From Hippophae tibetana (Eukaryota; Streptophyta; Magnoliopsida; Rosales; Elaeagnaceae), in the NCBI GenBank assembly GCA_037013495.1, contig CM072803.1:23097001-23161000 (forward strand): a DNA stretch of 64,000 nt, written 5' to 3'. Under the pieces are notes generated by a model that saw only the letters and a list, made by a program, of their open reading frames with translations, had not been told where the DNA came from and searched no databases. Of the stretch, positions 30,544-41,394 are shown in pieces. Within the stretch, counting starts at the first letter, position 1. Each line of letters opens with the position of its first letter. The position numbers and the translations under genes were made by a program.

Positions 30544-30611
30544 ATAAGTTACAAAAAAGAAGAAAGTTTTAGAGAGAGAAGGGGAGAAAATTAATCCAAC
30601 ATTTATTGAAT

Positions 30612-30986
30612 ATGGATAAAAATTATGTTAGGGCACTTGTGATTATACTACAAATCATGCTGTTTTTTGTAGTTAATATGAAGATTGTTTGCTATGCTTT
30701 TGTTCCTCCTCTTATTCCGTCCTTGTATTCAACAACTACTTCTCAATCACATGATATATTTGACAAAGTATTGAACATGGAATGTTATAAAGAATGTGGT
30801 AATGAATGCTTTGAGAAATATCTTTGTGGACCAAGAAATATATTGGTTCATTGCCTTGATGTTTGTGAAGTAATATGTTCTAATGAAGTCCCAAAATTAT
30901 CTACACTTCCTCCTCACGTTTCATTTTCTACTCATGAATTACTCGACAAAAACACCAAAAACAATTTTCTTGGGAACAATGAATAA
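30612..30986 (+). CDS. Small secreted cysteine-rich peptide, unassigned family
   Basis: A single-exon frame of 124 residues. Residues about 8-28 form a hydrophobic signal peptide (ALVIILQIMLFFVVNMKIVCYA), so secretion is likely. The mature part has seven cysteines spaced C-x3-C-x3-C-x5-C-x8-C-x3-C-x3-C over residues about 58-90 (CYKECGNEC ... HCLDVCEVIC). Paired C-x3-C motifs recall alpha-hairpinin and plant thionin-like peptides, but the exact spacing does not let me place it in either family. A polar tail follows. The ATG at 30612 is chosen because the decayed tandem copy aligns from the same codon. Conservation of the cysteine block between the two copies, with more change in the linker, supports a real gene. 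Function is unknown; defence or signalling is only a guess from the class. Confidence 0.7.
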   Translation: MDKNYVRALVIILQIMLFFVVNMKIVCYAFVPPLIPSLYSTTTSQSHDIFDKVLNMECYKECGNECFEKYLCGPRNILVHCLDVCEVICSNEVPKLSTLPPHVSFSTHELLDKNTKNNFLGNNE

Positions 30987-31990
30987 TTTTTTCTATCTCT
31001 AAGAAAGATGAAAAAAAGAGAGTCAATACTTCATATAGTACGTCCTACAACTCCTAATATTGATAATTAATGTTTAGAATCTAGTGATTTATGTTATAGT
31101 TTCTCTATCAACATAATCTCTCTCTCATCTTAAACTTTGGGTTTGGTAAAATAAGAATAAAATATGTCTAATTGTAACTGATTTTATAACACTGTGTATG
31201 TGTACAAGAAAGACAAAGAAGACACAAACCTAAAGACCAAACCAAACAAAGGTATAAGAAGAAAAAAGAGAACCCAAAAGCAAGAGGCCAGCAAAGGTAG
31301 AGTTAGAAGAACTAGAAGAAAAAGATCAAATTTAATTATTAGAATTTAGATCTTTGGTATAAAAGAATCTAGATGTGATTATGAGAAAACGTACACCATT
31401 AGAATGATTTATAAATCCACGTTGTATTCGTGAATAATTGAAATCCTTGTTATTTATAAAAATCTAATAATTTTTTTTCATGAAATTAATCTTATTCAAT
31501 TGGATGTGAGTGAAAATAGTTATTATAATTTTAAAATTAGCCTTTTATTTATCTATAAACATTTATTATTATATAATTTAGCTTTAACAAACAAACTAAC
31601 CAACCCGAGCTCATTAGCAAAGCTAGAATCCAATTGCTTCCTTTATCCCAAAAAACAAGTTATCAGCCGAAGAATCAAACCTCCTTCTCCGATCACTCCT
31701 CGGTGAGTTTTTTTCCCCCATTGAATCTATATTATTTGATTTGGGATATGATACCACCAATAATGATGTTTCTATTTTTCTTTTTGTTTTGTGATACGAA
31801 CCAAATCAACTCCACCACTGCGAGTCGCTACAGCCAGCGAACGGGGCACGTCAACCAGCCATTGATGGACGCAGATGGACGCAGCTCGGGCACGAGAGAC
31901 AACCGCCTCATTCTATTAGAATGTCAGAAAATCTGTTAGCATACTAGTGCACGGGATTCACGCAACTTCTTTGTGATTTCTCTCTGAAAT
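30987..31990. other. Intergenic DNA
   Basis: Nothing recognisable. 31780-31930 is unusually GC-rich for this area and contains the doubled decamer ATGGACGCAG. An open frame over it has no family resemblance I can name. Confidence 0.45.
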
Positions 31991-31996
31991 GTTAGG

Positions 31997-32160
31997 CTAT
32001 ATATAAAGCCGTAAGAAATGAAATAAACATAGAAAAGATTATACCTTATTTTCCCTTCCTTCTTGCTGTTTTCTTCTCTTCGCGTCTCTTCTCTGCCCTA
32101 ATTCATATCATTTGGTTTTTGATTGATCGAAGGATTTGATTTTCGAAAATTGTTCCTTAA
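31997..32160 (+). promoter_or_regulatory. Probable Elongin-A promoter and 5' leader
   Basis: A good TATA box, CTATATATAAAG, lies at 31997-32008. It is followed by a pyrimidine-rich stretch (32048-32098) typical of plant 5' leaders. A leader intron is likely, since TATGATTTAG just before 32753 resembles an acceptor and the coding start is at 32809. This is inferred from sequence only. Confidence 0.5.
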
Positions 32161-32808
32161 TTTTATTTTTCTCTAATGTTGTTAGGTTTTATGGTCAGGG
32201 AGAAAACAATCATGTTTTACTCCATAATAGAGTTGTAAAATTATCTGATCTCATGTTTTCTTTAGTGATTTTAACGATTTTTTAGTATAATATTATTTCA
32301 TTTTATATAAATATCATTTCATCTCATTTATATTACAGTCCCAATGGTTTAAATTTAAACATGTATTGTATTATTTTTCTTATTAAAATCAAATTATAAA
32401 TAATCATGTATCATATTTTCTATTATTCCTATATTTATACTTAGTTTCATTTAATCTTAGTAGTATAAATAAGATCTTTTAATTAATATTTTCTCATTAT
32501 CATCTCATCTTATTAAAAATTAAGTGAAACAAGATAAGATATATTAGTAAAATTGATATATTGTTGATTTTTTTTAAATAATTTGCAAAACTTAGACGAT
32601 TTTAGTTAACCGTTTTATGAGACTCACTTTTTTTATTTATTTATTAATAGAGAGTATTTTTCGTAGTTAAAGTGAGTTTAGTGCACTTGAGTTAGTTCAA
32701 TGGAAAATTTTGAATTTAGTAATATCTTGTTTGTGTTGTCCTATGATTTAGGCTTGGGGTTCTACGAGTAAAAGAAGCCATAAGATAGAAACTGTCTAAG
32801 GCAACATA

Positions 32809-35800
32809 ATGTTCGAAAGAAAAACTCCTTCTTTGATTGATCTGTGTATTAAGACAGCCATAGATAATTTAAGGTACCTTAGAGATGTTGGTGACACAGA
32901 TTCTGATCTCCTTGATCGTATTTTGCCTCATTGTACCCTCCATCAATTGCAACATGTGGAGAAATGTACACAAGTAAGAATGGCTCTTCTATCTTAGACA
33001 TTAGGTATTTTAGCTGTGATTTACTACTTTAGCAGGAACCTTAAGATGTATTTTGTTAAATCTTGTAGGGAAGAGATTTGAGTCCAGCTACTGACAAATT
33101 ATGGAAGAAATTTTATGAAACTCAGTTTGGTGTTAAGAACACTAATAGTGTCATCGAGGGGATGAGGGAGAAGAAAGTCTTGTTTAAGTGGATGCAGTTG
33201 TATGAGGTTGGTGTTAATAAATCATTAATGGTATATTAGTTGTATGCAACTAATATATTTTATCAGCTATATATTAGTTGTATGCAACTAATATACTTTT
33301 TCTAAAAACACTTTTCTAAAAAGCATATTCTTATTTCCTGTATTTATACATGTATTAATATTCATTGTAATTGTGATTGTAAATACATTTTAGTATATTC
33401 AATTTGGTATCAGAGTAGGAAAGAAAAGAAATATATATTTTCTTACCAGTTTCTGAGTAGTAGCGTCGCCGTCAGTTTTAATGCAGTGTCGTTAATCTTC
33501 TCGCATTGTTCAGTTCGTGCCGTAGTTGCAGATCTGTCGTCCACCTGCATCGTACAGTCTGCATTGTCTAGTCTACGACGTCCAGCCCGCATCGTTTAGC
33601 CCGTGTCGTCTAGCCCTGCACCGTCTAGCTTGCACCCCAGCCATGCGCCGTCCAGCTCGTGCACCCATGTGCGCCATCCAGTTCGCGCACCCCTACGTGC
33701 CATCCATCTCGCGCACCCCTGCACCATCCAGCTCGGGCACCCCTGCGCCGTCCAACTCGCGCACCCTTATGTCGTCCAGCTTCCCCCTGCATTCTCTATG
33801 AGTTTGCACAGCTCCTACACAGCTCCTGCACAGCTCCTACACTGTTCTGTTCAGGTTTTTAAGCCCTAATCAGTCCTGCCCTAATTATCAACCCTAATTC
33901 AAGCCCATCAGCCCAAACATTCAGACAGCCCACTTATCAGCCCAACCCAGCCCAAAAAAAATCCAAAATCTTTATTTCGCTGCACGATATATTTTTTATT
34001 ATTATTTCAATGGAAGATTCAAGACAACATCAAGTTTCCAGAATTCATAAAGTTCCAAATTTTGAAGTTTCTATTAAGAGTTCAAAAATTGGTTCTTTCG
34101 GGGGTACTAAACTTAATGATACAAATTTTTGAACATGGAAAAAAGTTATGTCTGTTTATCTTGGTGGGATGCATAAGATGGGACATGTATCTAGATCAAT
34201 CAGAGCTCCTAGCCAAGATGATATAGAAGCCTATACTCGGTGGAAAGATAATGATGGCTTTGTCATGTCAATTCTATTTAGAGCCATCACTGATGATATA
34301 TTACAAATGATGGAGGAATGTGAAACTACTTAGGGCATATGGAATACCTTAAGCGATCTTTATACAAATGAGTTTGACTTTATTCAAGTTCATGAACTCA
34401 TGTGCAAAGCTGTTGGTATGTAGCAAAATGGGCAACAAGTATCTCTTTTTTTTACCAAGCTGAAAAATGTATGGGTTGAAATTGACCAGAACGCCCGTGC
34501 AAAATTAAAAATCCAAAAGACCTTCTGTCACTACTACAAAATGGGTATTTAAGTTGATACGTAAAGTCGTTTTTTTTCCAAAAACCGACTTTAAATTAGT
34601 TTAAAGTCGGTTCAGTGGCGAACCGACGCTATCCACGTAGGACGTAGCATCGGTTGATGTGTCAAACCGATCCTATGCGTGGACGTAGCGTCGGTTCTAG
34701 GTGTTAACCGACGCTACGCTACGTGGATAGCGTCGGTTCACCACGTCAACCGACACTACGTCCAGGTGTAGCGTCGGTTCGCCACGTCAACCGACGCTAT
34801 GTAGCGTGGATAAATCTTTTCTCTTCTTTCTTTCTAGACAGAAACTATTTTCAGCGTTGCAGAACTCTAAAAAACTGAAAACCTCCTCCTCCACTTCTCC
34901 TCCACTCTTTCTCATTTTCCGGCCACCTACGACTACCATTTTCAACATCGGTTAGTGAGTTTTCTTCCTCTCTAACTAATCTTTTAGATCTCCTATTATT
35001 CATATTTTTTTCTGTTATTATGTGTATAGATTTTTGTATTATATATGTAGGTTTGTATTATAACATAAGGAGAAGAATATGACGATCTTGAATAAAATCG
35101 AACAAAACCATGGTAATTTTTCTGTTATTAATTAATATTTTATTTTTCAAATATTTGTATTATTTGAACTATTTGCTAAACTGATTTTGGTTTTTTTTTT
35201 GCTCGAATACAGGTTGAAAATGAATAAATTTAAAAAAAAAATTAAAGTCGGTTCACCGCGTGAACCGACTTTAAACGTAAAGTGAACCGACTTTAAACGT
35301 AAAGTCGGTTCACACCTTGAACCGACATTAAACTTTAAGTCATTTAGTTTAAAGTCGGTTTTTAACCGACTTTAATGCCTCTTTGACGATGCTTTTGCTA
35401 AAGGCGAATTGCTTCGAATGTCAAATCCTTCTAACTTGACTACCGCCTTTACATACATCCGTAAAGACGAATCTCAGCAAGAGAGTCTTCATCAGGCACA
35501 TGTTGAGGTATCAAGCCTAGCCATTCAAGCTAAATCAAAGACACCTTTCCTCCAGTGGCAAAATTCAATTCCAATTCATCAGTAGTGACCTCTACCAGGT
35601 TTTACCAATCACCCTCGTTCTCCCTACTCTTATTGCAATGAATAGGGGCATCTTCGTGAGACTTGTTGGAAACTGTATCCACACTTGAAACCAAAAGCAT
35701 ACTACTATGGAGCAAAACGACACAAGGGCATCGTTCTAAAGCAAAAGCAGTTGCAATGCAAATTGTCAAAGAACCAGACTACTATGGACAGAATCATCCT

Positions 35801-38800
35801 ATGGAATGTGGAGGTATCCCTACAGCTTCAATAGCTGGTCGTGGTAAGATTGGTATGACCTTAAATGTTTCTCACTCTGTTGGGTCTAATACTTGGATTA
35901 TTGATTATGGTGCATCTGATCATATGACTTATGATAAATCTTATTTTAATGAGCTATCTTCACCACCAGTGTCTTATGTTACAAATGCTAATGGTGAGGC
36001 CTTTCCTGTCTTAGGAAAGGGGTCAGTTCATATCACTTCATCTTTACAGCTCCATAATATTTTATATGTACCTGACTTATCTTATCACTTAATATATGTC
36101 CCATAGTTGAATATTGAGTCTAAATGTTTTGTAACCTTTTATCCCATGTATGTGATTTTCAGGATCTTCTTACCAGGGAAATAATTGGTCGAGGATATCT
36201 GAGGGGCAGATTGTTCCGTTTGGATCAGAACTACGGAGGGGAGAAACCAGGTGCACGGGCAAGCACTGCATTGACTTCTAGTTCCGATAAGTTAAGTGAA
36301 ATTTGGTTGTGGCATTGTCGCTTAGGGCATCCCTCTTTTAGTCTTATGAAAAAAACCTTGGCCACTTTATTTATTGGTGTTAGTGAGACTTGTGTTTTGG
36401 CCAAGAACCATCATATTACTTATTCTCATAGTATTTATAATAAAAGTACTATTCCTTTTGAATTAATTCATTTTGATGTTTGGGGACCATCTAAAGAGCC
36501 CATTATATCGGGTATGAGATATTTTGTTTCGTTTATCGATGATTTTACAAGGTTATCGTGGATTTCTCTTCTTAGAACAAAAGATGAAGTTTTTTCAGTT
36601 TTTCAAAATTTTCATACCTTCGTTCAAACACAATACAATGGCATCATTCGGATCTTCCGTTCTGACAATGAGAGGAATATGTTAATCATGTTTTTCAAGA
36701 TTTTTTCAAAACACATGGGATTATTCACCAAAGTACTTATCCGCAAACACCGGAACAAAATGGAGTGTCTGAAAGAAAAAATTATCATTTACTTGATATG
36801 GCTCGTGCACTCTTATTTAGTGCTTATATGCCAAAATATCTTTGGAGTGATGTTGTACAGGCTTCCACCCATCTTATCAATAGTCTCCCGTCTAGTGTCC
36901 TTAACGGAAAAATCTCATTTTAGATTCTCGCATCTTACGTCTCCTTATCATCCTTCCATAATCTTCCTACTTGTGTATTTGGTTGTGTTGCTTTTGTGCA
37001 TGTTCCTAAAAATCAACGGTCTAAATTAGATGCCTCGGCAATTAAATGTGTGTTTATTGGTTATGGAAGTTATCAAAAAGGGTACAAGTGCTTCCATCCA
37101 CCGACCAGAAAGTATTATGTCACTATGGATGTTACCTTCTTTGAGGACATGAGTTATTTTTCCTCACCTAATACTGCTCGTCAAGGGGAGAATACATACC
37201 TAATACTACTCGTCAAGGGGAGAATACATATTTCGAAGAACTGTATCATAGTAAGGAGAGGCATTAGGAGAATCACCAACTGATGTTTCAATGAGACCAG
37301 ATGAGACTCATAATCCAGTCATTGCAGAAGCAGATGTTTCAAGTATTCAAGCACAAAATTCACTTATAGCAAATGAAGTTGAAGACACAACTGTACCCTC
37401 AGGCATTACTCCTACCCCTGATCAACAACTCCCTGGTACTGAAGGTCACTCATTTGAGATATGTACACCTACTGATACTAATAGCATCGAGTCTAATGTT
37501 GGACAATATGTGTTACCAAATAGGTCTACTCGAGGTCAACCAGCCAAAAGGTATGAACCAAATATTCCTGCAAAATCAAAATACCCAGTAGCCAATTACA
37601 TGTCCACTAAAAGATTATCTAAGTCATATAAATCATTTGTGAATCAAATATCTGGTGTATCAGTACCTAACAAAGTAAAGGATGCGTTGGGAGATCCAAT
37701 ATGGAGAAAAGCAATGGCTGAAAAGATGGATGCGTTAAAGAAGAATGATACTTGGCAACTTGTGCCACCATTACAAGGAAAAAAGGCAGTTGGTTTTCGA
37801 TGGGTGTTTACTGTAAAACATAATGGTGATGGATCCATAAATCGGTATAAAGCTCATCTTGTAGCAAAAGGATTTACTCAAACGTATGGTGTAGACTACG
37901 ATGAGACTTTTGCTCATGTTGCCAAAATGAACACTATTCGGGTTTTGCTCTCACTTGCTACTAACCTAAACTGGCCACTTCGGCAGTTTGATGTCAAGAA
38001 TGTGTTTCTTCATGGAGAATTAACCGAGGAGGTGTACATGAGTCTTCCACTTGGGTATGTAGTTGATTCCCCTGGTAATTTTGTATGCAAATTGAGATAG
38101 CCAAGGGAAGAGAAGGAATATATCTGTGTCAGAGGAAGTACATTATTAATCTGCTAATAGAGACATGTATGTTGGATTGTAAACCTATTGACACTCCTAT
38201 TAAGCAAAACCATTGTTTAGTAGAGTATCCATATCAGATTGGTTGGGTGTTTGATTTACTTAGCTTATACTAGATCAGATGTTGCATATGCAGTAAGTGT
38301 GGTGAGTCAGTTCATGCATAATCCAAGTAAGAACCATATGAATGATGTTTTGAGAATTTTAAGGTATTTGAAATCGGCTCCAGGAAGAGGAGTAATGTTC
38401 TCTAAACACAACAATCCTCTTGAAGTCTGTGGATTCACAGATGCAGATTGGGCAGGAAGTATTACAGATAGAAAATCAACATCGGGTTATTTCACCTTTG
38501 TGGGAGGAAATTTGGTTACATGGAAAAGTAAGAAGTAGAAAGTGGTAGCACGATCTAGTGCTGAGGCTGAGTATAGAGGTATGGCTCATGGGGTTTGTGA
38601 ATTACTGTGGATAAGAACTTTTTTATTGGACTTGGGTTTCGAACTCAAAAATACTATGCAGATGTATTGTGACAATCGGGCAGCCATTGATATATCACAA
38701 AATCCAATACAACATGATCGCACTAAGCATATAGAGGTTAATCGTCACTTTATAAAAGAGAAGTTATATGCCAAACTTATTAGTTTTCCTTTTGTTCCCA

Positions 38801-40832
38801 CAGAAGAGCAACTTACAGATATACTTATCAAGGGAGTCTCCAAGAAGGCATTATATGGTTCACTAAGCAAGTTGGGCATGATTGATATCTATGCGCCAAC
38901 TTGAGGGGAAGTGTTAATAAATCATTAATGGTATATTAGTTGTATGCAACTAATATACTTTTCTTAAAAGCATTTTTCCAAAAAACATATTCTTATTTCT
39001 TGTATTTATACATGTATTAATATTCATTATAATTATGATTGTAAATACATTTCAATATATTCAATTGTTGGTCTCTCGTAGCTTCTGGTTCAAGAATTAT
39101 CATATGTTAGTTTCCCTCGTAAAGTACTTCATTTAGGGCAGGGTGAATTGATGGAACACAATTTTATCCAAAACGTTCAAGAAATCATATGAACGTAAAT
39201 GAAAACACAACAAAAGAAGAAAAAAGTATTGAAAACATATATTTTATCATTGATCAAATTTTACTATTTACATGAAAATTCTAATAAATTTTTGATTTAA
39301 TGTTTTTAAACCTTTTTTTGATATCACAATGATATAGAGAACAATTTATTAAAAATTAATTAAATTTTTTCCTAGTTTTCAACACTCAAAACAAATTTAG
39401 AAAACAAATTGAAATATATATATGCACGTATCAAGTGCTCTGTACATCAAAAAACAAATAAATGTGCATTTAATGGATCATAAATCATGGGTGATGGAGT
39501 GATTGAAGTTATGGAATAACTTCTGCCAATTGTTAGATTGGTTGACAAATAGTTTGAAAAGAAAAAAACAACATGAACTCCTTTTTTAAGAAGATGTACT
39601 TTTGTTCAAATTTGTTAAAGATGCTAACAAAAATGGAAAGACAAGTTGAAAAAAACATAGCTATAAGATTTTAATGAGATTTTATATTATTACTATTATA
39701 AAAAAATAAAAATCTTAGCACTATTATAACTCATTTAAAAGAAGGACATAAAAAAACAGTTCTTTTTCTGAAGCGCGATCCCTTACTGGCTGGTTACTTG
39801 CTGGCAAAAGTAAAGAATGATGCTGAGGCTGAGAACAGAGCACTTGATAGAATTGCACAACTATACAAGAAAGAAGATACTCGTATGCTCCCTATTCCTC
39901 AAATTATTCCCTTTCTAAAGCCGGATTTCTCATCAAAATTTCAATTTTTTTTTCATTTGATTGCATTTTCTACTTTTCACACCATCCACTTATATGCCTT
40001 AAGTTTATAATTTGCTCTATTTTAATTCCTTTAGCTTGTAGCTTGTCAGATCCTTTGTACCCAAGATAAACTTTGAAATGGATTTATCAAAATAAGAAAG
40101 CTAATACTTTGGCAGGTTCTTAATGAACGGGATCAAAACACCTGCGTTTTTTTCTGTGTGATATTCCATGCGCTTGTTAACATTTTATATAGATAAAAAG
40201 GGCATTTTTTTTCTATCAAGCACTTATCTGCTGTGTAAAACTAATACTATTCAAGAATTTTTATTGGCATAAAAGAACTTGGTTTGGAAGTCTTGTCTAG
40301 ATGCAAAATAATTAAGGGTGTTGCTTTACTATACCTCATGCATTAAGAACAGATGTATTTATTTTGAAGTGACCAGCCCTTGTATTACAGCCTCTAAAAC
40401 AATTGTAAAATTTTACTTGGGTAGTAGAAATCTTATACGTTAACTTATCAAGGAGAGAAACATAATGGATGACTGGATGTAGCAAAATTGGTGTCGTAAG
40501 AGGTTTTGTTGGGATCTGTCTCGCAGACTTTTTATTTTTGGTGTCTATATCACTGTTGAAGTGAAATGCACATTACTTTACAGGCCAATAATTATGTTTA
40601 AAAGCTGATCAAACCAATTCTGTGATTGAACCATATGAAACAACACAGAAAATTTGTTTCGAATGTTTAATTTCTTATGAACCATTAAACTTTTGTAGGG
40701 AAACAAAGTAGGCAAGTTCGTCTCTGCACAAAGGCTCCACCTGCCAAAAAAAGGATAAAAGCTTTGATTCTCATTACATTTTCCTGGATTCCTCGGCTCT
40801 CTATATATCCTTACAGATCAGAATTGTTTTAG
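32809..40832 (+). CDS. ELOA: Elongin-A (transcription elongation factor B subunit 3), split by a Copia
   Basis: Elongin-A helps RNA polymerase II elongate and also serves as a substrate receptor bound to Elongin B/C. Exon 1, 32809-32973, encodes the Elongin-A domain start, including a BC-box-like SLIDLCIKTAIDNL and DLLDRILPHCTLHQLQHVE. Exon 2, 33069-33206, gives GRDLSPATDKLWKKFYETQF and FKWMQLYE. Exon 3 ends at 39882 (AEAENRALDRIAQLYKKEDT) and exon 4, 40699-40832, gives KQSRQVRLCTKAPPAKKR and a stop. Phases agree throughout. The intron after exon 2 is about 6.6 kb because of a Copia insertion. The conserved start of exon 3 should be GCAAAAG at 39804, but TG replaces AG before it. The nearest AG, at 39773, adds ten in-frame residues. 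The product is 171 or 181 residues. The C-terminal tail after KKR differs from homologues as I recall them. Expression is possible but uncertain. Confidence 0.87.
33212..33404 (+). repeat. 5' LTR of Copia C with duplicated hairpin
   Basis: 193 bp, 38 bp longer than the 3' LTR. The extra length is a tandem copy of a near-perfect palindrome whose arms are TATATTAGTTG and CAACTAATATA around TATG. The palindrome occurs twice here and once in the 3' LTR. Confidence 0.93.
33530..33800 (+). repeat. GC-rich degenerate repeat array in the Copia C leader
   Basis: Between the primer site and gag, units of about 24-26 bp recur. They are built on CCATCCAGCTCGCGCACCCC with variations, and earlier shorter units on CGTCTAGCCC. 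The array is far more GC-rich than the rest of the element and leaves all three forward frames open for 60-90 codons, so those frames should not be read as genes. Confidence 0.85.
34011..38904 (+). pseudogene. Copia C gag-pol polyprotein, with RT core deleted
   Basis: Gag starts near 34011 (MEDSRQHQVSRIHKVPNFE) and has stops at about 34129, 34332 and 34424. The protease region reads WIIDYGASDHMT near 35895, so the DSGA site has become DYGA. The integrase carries HFDVWGPSKEPI and YFVSFIDDFTRLSWI. RT is in frame at 37291-38096 (WRKAMAEKMDALKKNDTWQL, AVGFRWVFTVK, DVKNVFLHGELTEEVYM), then stops right after NFVCKLR. The next text, from 38090, is already the region after the YVDD box (KGREGIYLCQRKYI). 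The catalytic core of RT has thus been lost. RNase H follows (DADWAGSITDRKSTSGY at 38439, SSAEAEYRGMAHG at 38557, NPIQHDRTKHIEVNRHF). The copy cannot move on its own. Confidence 0.9.
34529..35384 (+). mobile_element. CACTA element copy 2, 3' terminus lost
   Basis: Begins CACTACTACAAAATGGG at 34529, inside Copia C gag. It is homologous to the CACTA element at 11075 over most of its length, with the same AAAGTCGGTT and GTAGCGTCGGTT hairpin arrays. The right side stops at TTTAATGCCTCTTT, and the expected final TGTAGTAGTG is missing; gag text resumes at once (GACGATGCTTTTGC). It contains about 256 bp (34771-35026) absent from the other copy, including a pyrimidine-rich, leader-like stretch ending in CATCGGTTAGTGAG. 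There is no transposase. Confidence 0.9.
38912..39066 (+). repeat. 3' LTR of Copia C
   Basis: 155 bp; same ends as the left LTR, with one copy of the TATATTAGTTG palindrome. Apart from the 38-bp difference, the LTRs differ at only a handful of sites. Confidence 0.93.
39072..39773. other. Remaining Elongin-A intron 2 sequence
   Basis: Intron DNA without genes. It ends with a pyrimidine run GTTCTTTTTCTGAAG that could act as an acceptor at 39773. The conserved exon boundary lies 30 bp further on. Confidence 0.6.
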
Positions 40833-40879
40833 TGAAATTACAGAAAATAACAGAAAACAGTGGGAGTGATATGAGCAAC

Positions 40880-41338
40880 TGTTATGGGCGGAAGCAATAA
40901 ATAACGGTATATGAATATATAAAAACGATAAAATAAACACACAAAATTTACGTGGTTCGACAATTCGTCTAAGTCCACGGGAGGCAACAGATATTATTTG
41001 AACTGAGTAGGAAATATATAGAATACAGATACAGATTTTCTCACTAATAATATTTCTCAAGTGTTTCCCCAAATTATAGAAAACTCTTAAACTCACAAGT
41101 ATTTTCTCTCTTTGAGTTTTCTTATGCTCTTTCTGATTTTTTCTGATTTTTTCCTTGTTCTTCAATGCATGAACTCTTCCCTATTTATAGATGAAGCAAA
41201 GCTCCCTTTCTCTAAAATTGTGCTATAATTTAAGCCTTAAATTATGCTACTAATTTCCCTAAATTATGCCACAAATTAGGCCACTAATTTTCCTAAATTA
41301 TGCCACTAATTTGTTACTTTTAGAGCCAATATTCAACA
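40880..41338 (-). repeat. 3' LTR of Copia D
   Basis: 459 bp, about 55 bp longer than the partner LTR. The extra length is an internal repetition of TTATGCCACTAATTT and CCTAAATTATGCCAC units at about 41247-41312. Confidence 0.88.
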
Positions 41339-41394
41339 ATCTCCACCTTGGCGAAAAAGTTTATAACGCTGCCTCCAAATGCGCCCTAGGCGCT

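Larger units (their letters stand above)
33212..39066 (+). mobile_element. Ty1/Copia element C inside Elongin-A intron 2
   Basis: Short LTRs, 33212-33404 and 38912-39066, start TGTTAATAAATCATTAATGG and end ATTCAATT. A perfect 5-bp target duplication GTTGG lies at 33207-33211 and 39067-39071. A primer-binding site TGGTATCAGAG follows the left LTR at 33405, and a purine tract TTGAGGGGAAG precedes the right LTR. The internal part holds gag to RNase H on the plus strand, with a CACTA fragment nested in gag. The left TSD copy overlaps the splice donor of Elongin-A exon 2. Confidence 0.96.

Noticed and set aside
31500..31939. Overlapping frames of 68 and 101 codons upstream of Elongin-A
   Set aside because: No recognisable domain, no splice-consistent extension, and the composition changes abruptly within the frame.
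33526..33869. Three overlapping proline/serine/arginine-rich forward frames
   Set aside because: They arise from the GC-rich minisatellite in the Copia C leader, which leaves all three phases open.
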